From Candidatus Woesebacteria bacterium (GTDB taxonomy: Bacteria > Patescibacteriota > Microgenomatia > UBA8517): 38,841 nucleotides of DNA. Location of the stretch: contig JAFGPD010000019.1 in NCBI GenBank assembly GCA_016926185.1, positions 1 to 38,841 on the forward strand, in the 5' to 3' direction. Positions 15,381-22,977 of this stretch are shown here, piece by piece. The notes below the pieces were generated by a model. That model did not search any database. It was not told where the DNA came from and was given only the letters and a program-made list of their open reading frames with translations. The translations under genes were made by a program, and so were the position numbers. How positions within the stretch are numbered: position 1 is the stretch's first letter; each line of letters starts with the position of its first letter.

Positions 15381-16043
15381 TCAGGCTCTTTCTAAAATTG
15401 AAGGATAATCATTTCTTGGACTATTTACTTTTTTCGAAATTTTGTGAGCTGTCATTGGTTTGGCAGAATAAGGTTTTAGAACTTTCAGTAAATCATTCAA
15501 AGAAGCGCTTGAATTTAACCATAAGTCCTCATTTTCTTCCTGAAGTATCACTGGCATTCTGTTGTGAATTTTTGCAACGAGGGAATTTGGTTTAGTTGTT
15601 AAGATCGCAAATGTGAATATCTCCTTGCCTTCTGCATCCTTTAAAATGATATAAATACCGGCAAAAGAAAAGATCTTATGATCTTTAAAGCGGATGTAGT
15701 AAGGGATTTTTTCTTCTTTTTCATCTAACTTTATCTTTTTCCACTCAAAGAACCCGTCGCTTGGAATTAGGCAGCGATCTTTGAAAAGAATATTTTTAAA
15801 ATATGGTTTTTCCTTCACTGTTTCTGAACGGATATTTATTAGACTGAGTTTTTTGTCTTTGCCCCAATGAGGTACAAATCCCCATTTCATCATAGTTATT
15901 TTATTAGGGGAATTTCTTGTGATAGTTGGAAGATATTGAGCAGGGGCAATATTATAACTTGGTTCAATCTTCTTAATATCGTTGACTGTTTTGAATCTTT
16001 TTTTAAGTTTTTCAGGTTGGGTGAGAGTGTATCTTCCGCACAT
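15381..16043 (-). CDS. yedK: SRAP-domain protein (YedK/HMCES), abasic-site DNA-protein crosslinker
   Basis: A 220-aa SRAP protein. Family knowledge: after Met removal, Cys2 forms a thiazolidine crosslink with abasic sites in single-stranded DNA and shields them. All key residues are visible: C2 in MCGRYTL, N31 in PSYNIAPAQ, E100 in PSDGFFEWK and H160 in KIHNRMPVIL, plus MKWGFVPHW and NIRSETV. Length is typical. Its -10 box (TATAAT on -) ends eight bases from the ATG. It could protect ssDNA taken up by the pilus/ComM route; this is an inference. Confidence 0.95.
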   Translation of the reverse strand: MCGRYTLTQPEKLKKRFKTVNDIKKIEPSYNIAPAQYLPTITRNSPNKITMMKWGFVPHWGKDKKLSLINIRSETVKEKPYFKNILFKDRCLIPSDGFFEWKKIKLDEKEEKIPYYIRFKDHKIFSFAGIYIILKDAEGKEIFTFAILTTKPNSLVAKIHNRMPVILQEENEDLWLNSSASLNDLLKVLKPYSAKPMTAHKISKKVNSPRNDYPSILERA

Positions 16044-16051
16044 TAATTGCT

Positions 16052-16059
16052 ATTATACT
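16052..16059. promoter_or_regulatory. Overlapping divergent -10 boxes
   Basis: The eight bases ATTATACT hold TATAAT on the minus strand (16052-16057, SRAP gene) and TATACT on the plus strand (16054-16059, Cys-rich gene). The two promoters would compete for polymerase. The minus assignment is the stronger. Confidence 0.4.
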
Positions 16060-16103
16060 TTATTGGTTTGACCTTTATCGGTTTGAGGAAATACAATGAA
16101 TTA

Positions 16104-18239
16104 ATGAGCTTTAAGAATTTATTTAAGTATTTTTTCTATACAACCTCGGTGCTTATCGGGATCTTGATCTTTACAAGTTTTTTCGAATTCATTTTCGTAA
16201 ATAGGGTGGGACTATCTAACAGATCAGTTAAAGGAACTAGTATTTACCTGGCACAAGCTACATGTCAACCACCCGTAGAAGGTTGTGGAAGCAGTCACTA
16301 TTGGGATTTTAGTACATGTTCTTGTGTCTATGACGGATCCTGTGTAGAGCCGGTTTCCGGTTGCGGCTCAGATTATTATTGGGATCACACTGATTGTGTC
16401 TGTGTACCCTACGAAAGTGGAGGAAGTAGTTGTCAGGAACCTGTTACAGGGTGTGGTACAGGATTCGAATGGGATAGTACCGCTTGTACATGTGTGTATT
16501 TAGGAAACTGTTCAGAACCCAGTAGCGGGTGTGGAGCTGATCATTATTGGGATAGTGCCAGTTGCAGTTGTGTTTATTCCGGGACGACTTGTTCGGAACC
16601 AACGGGAGGGTGTGCTAGCAATCATTATTGGGATCAACCATCTTGTTCATGTTTGTACGACGGATCTTGTGGCAGTTCTGCCGGTTCTTGTACAAATGGA
16701 TATTATGATTACGAAACCTGTTCCTGTGTTTATGATTGTACAGAACCTGCAGGTGGCTGTGGAGCAGGTTTTTTCTGGGATGCAAATAAATGTTATTGCG
16801 CTCCCGAGTCAGGGACTAATTGCTATGAACCAATTGGTGGTTGTGGGACAGATTGGTATTGGGATTATGAACTCTGTGAGTGTGTGTCAAATACTTCAGG
16901 GTCTTCAACTGATACAACATTTACACCAACACCTACCACGGTAACATACACAGAGACGAACTCCACATTTGACAGGTTGGCATATGAGTCAGAGACGATC
17001 ATAGGCTGTATAAAAGATAAACTGACAAGTAGTGAATATCAGACCTTTCGCTATAAAATTGCTGATTCTGAAACAGAAAGACAATATATCCAAACTCTTA
17101 GTGAAAAGATCAGGTTTTGCTGGACTCAACATGTAGACCTGTCGAATGATAGTCCACAAGAAGCCTTGTCCTCCACAAGAAACACAATCGAAAACGAGTC
17201 CTGTCTGATCCGTGTAATCGGTGAAGCCGCTTATAAAGACATATATCAAGGTTTAAGAGAGCCAACTGACAGGGAAAGGCTGGCTTTCAAAGGCTGTTAC
17301 GAAACAAAGACATACCGCAAGGTTACTTACAAAACTGATGAGGAAGAGATTGATGACACTGTACATCAATGTCTGAAGACTTCGTTGGGTGATGCTGTGT
17401 ACACAAAAGTGGTAGATGGTCAAAGTCAGCCGACTTCAGTGCAGCTTAAAAAAATTAATGCCTGTTTTGGTGTTGTTGCACAGCCATTCGATGAAGGTTC
17501 GACCTATAAAGCTCCGGACAAGGTCGTAGCTTGTCTTCAGTCCGCTTTAGGAAAAACTGTTTTTAGTCAGATCAACTCAGGCAAAAGAGTACCAACTACG
17601 CAAGAGAGAGAAAAAAGCAAAGCTTGTTTCAATGGTGTCAATCCACTGCAGAAAAAATTTCTGCCACCTCCTGTTGAGGAAGTTCCTTTTTTGGACGAAG
17701 AACCCGGGTTGGTAAAAGTTGCAGTTGCCAATCAAGTTAAAAAGAAGGTGAAAAACAAGGAAGTCGGCGGAGCAGTAGTTCTTTCTGGTAATGGTCCACC
17801 CAACTCTACGGTTAACATTTATATTTATTCAGATCCAATCGTAGTTACGACAGAAACTGACGAGAATGGGGATTGGGTATATGAGCTTAAAAATCCGATC
17901 GATGGTGAAAAGCATATCGCGTATGCAACTGTTAGGAACAGTGAAGGCAGGGTGGTAAGGTCATCTGTTTTTGATTTTACTGTGGTTGCTGCAGACACAG
18001 ATTCCGTTCAGGCTCTTTTGGACGAGTCAAAGTCTTCTGATGCGCAGAAAAAGTTTGTGAAGTCTGCAACCATAATGGTTGCTATTGCTTCTTTGGTAGT
18101 AATAATAATCGGAATTATTGTTTATCTAAAAAATGCAAAGCTTTTAAAAGAAGCCGCAGAAAAGGCTTCCGGTCAGTCAGCGGGTGTTACCTCTGACGGG
18201 AAGAGTGAAGGAGAGAGTGGTTCCGGTCCCGTAAATTGA
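16104..18239 (+). CDS. Cys-rich repeat surface protein with C-terminal membrane anchor
   Basis: A 711-aa protein. It has an N-terminal signal or anchor helix (about 9-35). Eight short repeats follow (residues 54-262) with four cysteines each in the pattern C-EP--GCG----WD----C-CV. A TPTPT linker leads to four helical repeats of the form C(L/I)...LG...Y..I..G.R.PT..E......CF, each bracketed by two cysteines. Next come an Ig-like domain with TVNIYIYSDP and ENGDWVYEL, a C-terminal transmembrane helix (about 652-676), and a polar Ser/Gly tail. Neither repeat family matches one I can name. I chose the ATG at 16104; TTG codons further upstream are less likely. Its 3' end overlaps the convergent kinase gene by 63 bp. 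Confidence 0.75.
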   Translation: MSFKNLFKYFFYTTSVLIGILIFTSFFEFIFVNRVGLSNRSVKGTSIYLAQATCQPPVEGCGSSHYWDFSTCSCVYDGSCVEPVSGCGSDYYWDHTDCVCVPYESGGSSCQEPVTGCGTGFEWDSTACTCVYLGNCSEPSSGCGADHYWDSASCSCVYSGTTCSEPTGGCASNHYWDQPSCSCLYDGSCGSSAGSCTNGYYDYETCSCVYDCTEPAGGCGAGFFWDANKCYCAPESGTNCYEPIGGCGTDWYWDYELCECVSNTSGSSTDTTFTPTPTTVTYTETNSTFDRLAYESETIIGCIKDKLTSSEYQTFRYKIADSETERQYIQTLSEKIRFCWTQHVDLSNDSPQEALSSTRNTIENESCLIRVIGEAAYKDIYQGLREPTDRERLAFKGCYETKTYRKVTYKTDEEEIDDTVHQCLKTSLGDAVYTKVVDGQSQPTSVQLKKINACFGVVAQPFDEGSTYKAPDKVVACLQSALGKTVFSQINSGKRVPTTQEREKSKACFNGVNPLQKKFLPPPVEEVPFLDEEPGLVKVAVANQVKKKVKNKEVGGAVVLSGNGPPNSTVNIYIYSDPIVVTTETDENGDWVYELKNPIDGEKHIAYATVRNSEGRVVRSSVFDFTVVAADTDSVQALLDESKSSDAQKKFVKSATIMVAIASLVVIIIGIIVYLKNAKLLKEAAEKASGQSAGVTSDGKSEGESGSGPVN
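16263..16887 (+). repeat. Eight tandem Cys-rich repeats within the surface protein
   Basis: Units of about 23-30 codons, each with four Cys and (except one degenerate copy) Trp-Asp. Copy 6 lacks the EP and has Tyr-Asp instead of Trp-Asp. 32 cysteines in about 209 residues imply a disulfide-stapled rod. Confidence 0.8.
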
Positions 18240-19535
18240 CTCGATGTATATTTGCCCTCCCAGAAGTTCAACAATTTGTTTGATTATCCAAAGGCCTAAT
18301 CCTGTTCCTCTCACTTCTTTAGTCTTTTCATCTTGAACTCGATGGAATTTTGTAAACATTTTGCTCAGGTGATCAGGTGGTATTCCTATTCCGGTATCCG
18401 AGACTGCCACTTTGATGCTGTCTTTTTCAACTGCCGATGAGACCTTCACTTGTCCTTCAAGTGTGTATTTAATGGAATTGCTGACCAAGTTTGCAATAAC
18501 CTGTCTTAGCCTGTCCGGATCGGTTTGGATGACAGGAAGTTCACCTTTTTCTACTAAAAGCTCAAGATTTTTACCTTTTGCTTGTGGTCCAAAAGTTTTT
18601 ATTACATTGTCGATAATTTCATTTACCTGAACATCCTTCATTTCTACTTTGATCCTGCCCTGCTCGATCCGTGACACATTCAAAAGATCTTGAATTAGAT
18701 TGTGAAGATCATTCGTGAGAGTTTTAAGAGTATCAACGTCACTTTGAAGGCCCGTATTTTTTATGGGTGTGATCTTGTCTTGCAAAAGTTCCAGATAACC
18801 GACAAGACCTGTGACCGGTGCCTGCAGTTCATGAGATGCCATTGAAATGAATTCATCTTTCAGCTTGTCTAGTTCCTCGAGTTTTTTGGTTTCCATTGCC
18901 TTTCTGTAAAAAATGAAGTGATTCAGAAGAAGCGCAATTGTCGCCGCGACTAAAATTACTAAAATTGTGATCGAGTCCTTTGACGTTCTGCTTAGCAATT
19001 CGTCTACCGCCTGAACGGTTATTTTTGTTGCAAGAATGTAGTAGCTGTCGTTATCCTTAACAATAGGTACTGTCACATCCCAAACATTTTCCTGCAGATG
19101 GATATCATAGTTTAACCCGGCGTAAGATTCATCAAAGCCCATGCTGACCGTGAGGTTAGCCAGCTCTGAAAGCACTGGGTCCTGCGAGGTGATGTTGGGG
19201 TCTGTTGATGTAAGTAAATTCAGATTTGTTCCCTTCTGCACCACTATCGTTGCAGACTGCAGATCTACATTGCTATCTACAGCTCCTTTCAAAAGAGTGT
19301 AAAGGGTTTGTGTATCACCCAGATTTTGACTGACCGCCGGCTTTAGGGTTTCAGAGATACTGGCAGCTTGGTGGCGAATCAAAAAATTCACATCTCTTTT
19401 GAAGTTTTTAAGATTCCAGACTGTATTGACTATTAAAAGGACCGGGATGGTAACAATTATGATGATCGGATAAATAAGCCCCGCAGGTTTTGCTATCTTT
19501 GTGAATTTGGAAAGCAAGTTTTTAATTTTGAACAT
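18177..19535 (-). CDS. Membrane sensor histidine kinase
   Basis: A 452-aa kinase. Transmembrane helices at about 18-38 and 188-210 enclose an extracellular sensor of about 150 residues, possibly a double-Cache-like or four-helix fold (not certain). The H-box MASHELQAPVTGLVGYLELL carries H235. The N-box (IANLVSNSIKYTLEG), G1 (VSDTGIGIP), F-box (MFTKFHRV) and G2 (GTGLGLWIIKQI) are intact, so it should be active. There is no adjacent response regulator; the lone receivers at 13008 and 14255 are candidate partners. Its 3' end overlaps the convergent Cys-rich gene, and a TAATCT -10-like box lies six bases before the ATG. Confidence 0.9.
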   Translation of the reverse strand: MFKIKNLLSKFTKIAKPAGLIYPIIIIVTIPVLLIVNTVWNLKNFKRDVNFLIRHQAASISETLKPAVSQNLGDTQTLYTLLKGAVDSNVDLQSATIVVQKGTNLNLLTSTDPNITSQDPVLSELANLTVSMGFDESYAGLNYDIHLQENVWDVTVPIVKDNDSYYILATKITVQAVDELLSRTSKDSITILVILVAATIALLLNHFIFYRKAMETKKLEELDKLKDEFISMASHELQAPVTGLVGYLELLQDKITPIKNTGLQSDVDTLKTLTNDLHNLIQDLLNVSRIEQGRIKVEMKDVQVNEIIDNVIKTFGPQAKGKNLELLVEKGELPVIQTDPDRLRQVIANLVSNSIKYTLEGQVKVSSAVEKDSIKVAVSDTGIGIPPDHLSKMFTKFHRVQDEKTKEVRGTGLGLWIIKQIVELLGGQIYIESIYGTGTTLSFTLPVRGNTR

Positions 19536-19541
19536 TAATTA

Positions 19542-19547
19542 AGATTA
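19542..19547 (-). promoter_or_regulatory. -10-like box for the membrane kinase (leaderless pattern)
   Basis: TAATCT on the minus strand ends six bases before the ATG at 19535. It matches the TAnnnT core and the spacing seen at other genes here. Confidence 0.35.
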
Positions 19548-19583
19548 AATCAGTCACAGAGCATAAGTCAAAATAGGAAACTA

Positions 19584-19610
19584 ATGCACAAGGGACGGAC
19601 CCTTGTGCAT
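19584..19610. terminator. Perfect 11-bp stem-loop between two minus-strand genes
   Basis: ATGCACAAGGG (19584-19594), loop ACGGA, then CCCTTGTGCAT (19600-19610). It lies downstream of the small gene at 19639-19914 and upstream of the kinase. A clean T-run does not follow on the minus strand (TTAGTTTCCTATTTT), so it is either a weak terminator, an mRNA-stabilising hairpin or a protein-binding dyad. Confidence 0.45.
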
Positions 19611-19638
19611 ATACATATATAATAGCTGGAGTTTTTCT

Positions 19639-19914
19639 TTAGATACCAAAGGATTGCATTAGGTTATAAACCAAAAATGCTGGCCAAACGAGAGCTTTGA
19701 ACAGTCCAACCACTACGGATACAAAAGTTGTTGCACCCTGCAGGTAATATATTGCGGCTCCGATAAATCCAAAAAACCATACTCCTCCACAGGAACCACC
19801 ATGCTTTTTAACAACTTTTTTCTTTCCGCAGTCCATGTCTTCGAACTTTTTTACACCCCTTTCGATCCATTCTTTGACCTTTTCCTCAGTTATTTTTTCC
19901 TTTTTTGCTGCCAT
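19639..19914 (-). CDS. Small two-pass membrane protein with strong Shine-Dalgarno
   Basis: A 91-aa protein with a charged N-terminal half and a Gly/Cys turn (KKHGGSCGG). Two hydrophobic segments follow, at about 46-62 and 64-82, the second continuing into KALVWPAFLVYNLMQ. To my recollection this compact pattern recurs in CPR genomes without a known function. AGGAGGTGA sits seven bases before the ATG, unlike the leaderless neighbours, which suggests a leadered, strongly translated mRNA. Confidence 0.7.
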   Translation of the reverse strand: MAAKKEKITEEKVKEWIERGVKKFEDMDCGKKKVVKKHGGSCGGVWFFGFIGAAIYYLQGATTFVSVVVGLFKALVWPAFLVYNLMQSFGI

Positions 19915-20014
19915 TAATTCTCACCTCCTGACTAGATATTATCACATTGATTTCTTCACCAGCGAGCCCCATTTGTATGTATAAGTATTTATAAACTTTA
20001 ACTGTTTTGATTGA

Positions 20015-20020
20015 TATAAT
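20015..20020 (+). promoter_or_regulatory. -10 box giving a leaderless transcript
   Basis: TATAAT ends seven bases before the ATG at 20028. This also argues against an upstream in-frame TTG (20007), because that lies before the -10 box. Confidence 0.5.
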
Positions 20021-20027
20021 TTGTTAT

Positions 20028-20543
20028 ATGTCCGCCGGCGATTTATTGCTTAGTATATTAATTAGCTTTTTGGTTGTAAAAAGTACTCCCACATCCCCTT
20101 ACGGTCAATATAAATTAAACAAAAATCAATTGTTTAACATCACTTTTGAAAGGTTTATTATGGTTTCCGGAGCTTATATAGCTGGAAATGCAATTCTTTC
20201 TTTCACATTATTTCCTACTGTTTCTAGGATCATAAGAATACAAGATGCTGAAGCTCTATTTGTAGTTATTAAATTGATAGCCTATTCAGTAATATATCTT
20301 TTATCTTCTGCTCTGTATAAATTAGTTGTGAAAGAAAATGATGAGATTAGGGGAGTATCAAAGTATTATTCCAAAGGAAAGACAGATAAATTAATTGCTA
20401 CGACACAAGAACAAAAAGAAGTAGTTTCATATACACAGACTATGATTGTTAGACCAATACTTAACGGTGTAATGTATATTGTTGTATGTATGGTAGTTGC
20501 TCTTGTCAGTGGAATCATTTGGTTAAGCCATATCTCTAATTGA
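20028..20543 (+). CDS. Integral membrane protein of unknown function
   Basis: A 171-aa protein with about four transmembrane segments (about 3-18, 47-66, 77-98 and 143-167) and a polar loop (about 105-135, ENDEIRGVSKYYSKGKTDK). I do not recognise a family. The start is set at 20028 because the -10 box ends just before it. It is monocistronic as far as can be seen. Confidence 0.6.
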   Translation: MSAGDLLLSILISFLVVKSTPTSPYGQYKLNKNQLFNITFERFIMVSGAYIAGNAILSFTLFPTVSRIIRIQDAEALFVVIKLIAYSVIYLLSSALYKLVVKENDEIRGVSKYYSKGKTDKLIATTQEQKEVVSYTQTMIVRPILNGVMYIVVCMVVALVSGIIWLSHISN

Positions 20544-20621
20544 CTACTTTAATGATCGGATCTTTCTAAACATGGGAAGTGTTTTGCAAATTAATCTTGA
20601 GTGGTTTGGCCTTTTTCATAA

Positions 20622-20650
20622 TTAACCTTTCCAATGGATAAATGTATACT
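20622..20650 (+). promoter_or_regulatory. Promoter of the zinc-ribbon gene
   Basis: TTAACC (20622-20627), a 17-bp spacer and TATACT (20645-20650). It produces a leader of about 30 nt that carries a Shine-Dalgarno. Confidence 0.4.
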
Positions 20651-20688
20651 GTTTTTGTTAAAAGGTAAGTGTGAAGGGGGTGATTGTT

Positions 20689-20898
20689 GTGAATAAAACT
20701 ACTAAGTGTGATCATAAATGGGTGAATGCTGGTCTTTGGCATGGTAAGACGCCAGATGGAAAACCTACGGGAGGACAGATGTTTAAATGTACTGTGTGTG
20801 GAGAAAGAGTAAATAGCATGCAGAAAATTAAAGAAATGGGCGGGTCTTACGATCCGCAGGCTCAGAATATTTTTGGTACACCCAAGGAAGAAGAATAG
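20689..20898 (+). CDS. Small zinc-ribbon-like protein
   Basis: A 69-aa protein with a probable zinc site: CDHKW near the N-terminus and FKCTVCGERV later (C-x-H with C-x2-C). There is no other recognisable domain, and the C-terminus is acidic (GTPKEEE). I chose GTG at 20689 because GGGGGTGATT lies six bases upstream; an in-frame GTG at 20671 would precede that site. The role is unknown; a small nucleic-acid or protein-binding ribbon is possible. Confidence 0.6.
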   Translation: MNKTTKCDHKWVNAGLWHGKTPDGKPTGGQMFKCTVCGERVNSMQKIKEMGGSYDPQAQNIFGTPKEEE

Positions 20899-21004
20899 GT
20901 TTTTTATTTTTTTGCAGTGTGTGGAGTTGTTAAATACGTATTGTTTTGTTAGTGAATTAAATCAATTAAATAATGTGAATTTGGGACATTTATTATTCTT
21001 TGAT

Positions 21005-21325
21005 TTATATTCTTCTCAGTTGTTCCAACAATACAATATTGTCTAAATGATCTTCTATAATTTCAGGTTCTTCAAAGATCTGATCTAGATACCTGTCTTC
21101 TGTAAAAGGAGAACTACCTCCTTGTAATAACTGCCATCTATCGCTATTTCTAAGACAATAATAGATATTTCCAGAAGAAAAGCTTACAGTGTATCCATCG
21201 TCACCAATTTCTGTACGGGGTGGTATTTTCTTGGGATTTTGCTCTGTGTTTTCACGGCAAACTATCTTGGGGGAAGTTCTATCCTTACTGATAAGGCTAC
21301 GGAGTCTTTCGATAATAAATCCCAT
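21005..21325 (-). CDS. Hypothetical soluble protein
   Basis: A 106-aa protein with no transmembrane segment and no family I recognise. The middle has short beta-like strands (GYTVSFSSGNIYYCL, WQLLQGG) and the C-terminus is an acidic helix (EDHLDNIVLLEQLRRI). An extended -10 (TGCTACAAT) ends nine bases before the ATG, and AGGAG lies between, so both initiation modes are possible. Confidence 0.5.
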   Translation of the reverse strand: MGFIIERLRSLISKDRTSPKIVCRENTEQNPKKIPPRTEIGDDGYTVSFSSGNIYYCLRNSDRWQLLQGGSSPFTEDRYLDQIFEEPEIIEDHLDNIVLLEQLRRI

Positions 21326-21408
21326 AGCTCCTAGATTGTAGCACTCAATCTTCTTTTTACAAGATTTTTTAAACCAAATACCTAGTACAAAGTGTCAAGC
21401 TCTACTTA

Positions 21409-21537
21409 TATACTGAGAATATGCTTGCAAAGATCAATAGTGGAGCGACGGTGGGGCTGGATGCAAGACTCGTTGATGTTGAGGTAGATATTCCCAATGA
21501 GGGGCTGCCAAGTTTTACGATAGTAGGAACGCAATAG
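21409..21537 (+). pseudogene. comM: Duplicated 5' fragment of comM with its -10 box
   Basis: Bases 21409-21528 repeat 22966-23085 of the intact comM upstream box and coding start: 120 bp with six mismatches. The first 38 codons read MLAKINSGATVGLDARLVDV and on to SFTIVG, then the frame runs into TQ and a TAG at 21535. All six differences are synonymous and lie in the last 40 bp. The TATACT -10 box is copied too. This is a truncated, non-functional remnant left beside an inserted segment. Confidence 0.85.
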
Positions 21538-21681
21538 GAGAATTTGGCTTCAGTTTTTATATCTAACCTCTCTCCATTGGCTAGTTGTAGTAGATAGTAT
21601 TAGATATTTGAATACCACCCGAGGGACGGTTGCTTTTGGAGTCTACTTGAATATAAAAGTATGTTCCATTGTGTATTTCTT

Positions 21682-22800
21682 TTAATTACTACCTTCAATT
21701 ATATCAAGTAATTTTTGATTTTTTTCTTTTTGATCAGCGAATTTTACGAACCAATCCTTTAGATTACCTTTTATTACCGTATTGTTATCACAAATATTTT
21801 TAAGTGATTCTCGAACAATTTCACTATCCATTACTCCCTCTAAATTTATGAGTCTGTTATACAGCTCAGCAGAAAAAACATTGAATTGTTTTATTTCACC
21901 TTTTGAATAAGGAAATTTTGTATACGGTTCATGAAAATATCTAGTATGCGCACTAACATAATTAATTATTTCCTCAAATCTTGTCATTCCTTCTTCATTT
22001 GTCTTAAGCAGGTCTTCGTCACTTTGTGTTCCTAATTCCATTAGTGGTGCTAGAAACCAACCATCACCCAATTCTAAATAACCAAAAAGAGTATTTACAT
22101 GTTTACCGGTATATTTTATGTCTTCTCTTTTTCTCAATTTTGCAACAGCTTCATCTACACCCCCTTGAACCATATATTGGCCATTATTACCCCAGAAAGC
22201 AGGATAACCCATTCTCTTCAAATGATTTTCTACATGTTTAGAAATTTCCGCCTGTAAATCCTCTTTTAATCTAAACTTATCACTTTCAAGGCGATATAAC
22301 TCTTCCGTTGAAGAAAAATCTCTCTCTTCTAGTTTTTTTTGAGCTTTATTTAATTCCTCATATGTCTTTTTTGGAAGTCTTATATCAACACTTTTAACTC
22401 CTTTCGGTATTTCAATATCTTGGGGCTTTTCTGATAACCAGATTATCATTGAACCTTCGGGTATTTCCATATCATGAGACCAAAAAGTGTCTACTGCATA
22501 CAGACTTTCAGGTTTACCGTTTGACTCCACCAAATTTTTTCCTGGACACAGAAGCACTGCCCCTGATTCTACCCAAGAATTACTGTAGTGTTGTGTAACA
22601 AAGTGATTTATTGTCCAATGTTGAGTTATTCGAGGTATTTCTCCTTTTGAGGAATCTATAGCAGTTTGAGAGACGAGTTTCCTGTTTTTATTTATAAGCT
22701 GGTTTTTTGGATTAACCAGTGCTCTAACAAAACAAATATTATCCCAATCCAGAGGTTCACCTTCATGCCAAGTAGTATCTAATTGTTCTGGAGATTCCAC
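21682..22800 (-). CDS. Uncharacterised 372-aa protein inserted before comM
   Basis: It starts with GTG; no in-frame ATG is available nearby. The N-terminal half has a pattern that I have the impression recurs in CPR hypothetical proteins: FVRALVNPKNQLI, then IPRITQHWTINHFV, AVLLCPGKNLVE and SLYAVDTFW. A charged helix (about 147-195) separates it from an alpha/beta C-terminal half. No catalytic motif, signal peptide or transmembrane segment is evident. A TAAAAT box lies nine bases before the start. It sits in the segment bounded by the comM fragment and the intact comM, so it may have arrived by recombination. Confidence 0.6.
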   Translation of the reverse strand: MESPEQLDTTWHEGEPLDWDNICFVRALVNPKNQLINKNRKLVSQTAIDSSKGEIPRITQHWTINHFVTQHYSNSWVESGAVLLCPGKNLVESNGKPESLYAVDTFWSHDMEIPEGSMIIWLSEKPQDIEIPKGVKSVDIRLPKKTYEELNKAQKKLEERDFSSTEELYRLESDKFRLKEDLQAEISKHVENHLKRMGYPAFWGNNGQYMVQGGVDEAVAKLRKREDIKYTGKHVNTLFGYLELGDGWFLAPLMELGTQSDEDLLKTNEEGMTRFEEIINYVSAHTRYFHEPYTKFPYSKGEIKQFNVFSAELYNRLINLEGVMDSEIVRESLKNICDNNTVIKGNLKDWFVKFADQKEKNQKLLDIIEGSN

Positions 22801-22965
22801 GATGCATTCATTTTACTATATATATCATTTAAACCTAAAAAGTAGGGTAGTCCTTCGATTTCATTCAGGATAAATAAACTTTGCCGCGCCCTTCTGAAGT
22901 TTTAACGAAAGAGGGTCAGGAACTTCTTTCGTTAAATAAATCTTAAAGTTTCCGTTTAATCTGGT

Positions 22966-22971
22966 TATACT
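22966..22971 (+). promoter_or_regulatory. -10 box of comM (leaderless pattern)
   Basis: TATACT ends six bases before the ATG at 22978. TTAAAG at 22943-22948 with a 17-bp spacer is a possible -35. The same box is duplicated at 21409. Confidence 0.5.
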
Positions 22972-22977
22972 GAGAAT

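Noticed and set aside
21421-21537. A functional 38-aa peptide gene
   Set aside because: It is the truncated copy of the comM start, ending at a junction with unrelated sequence.
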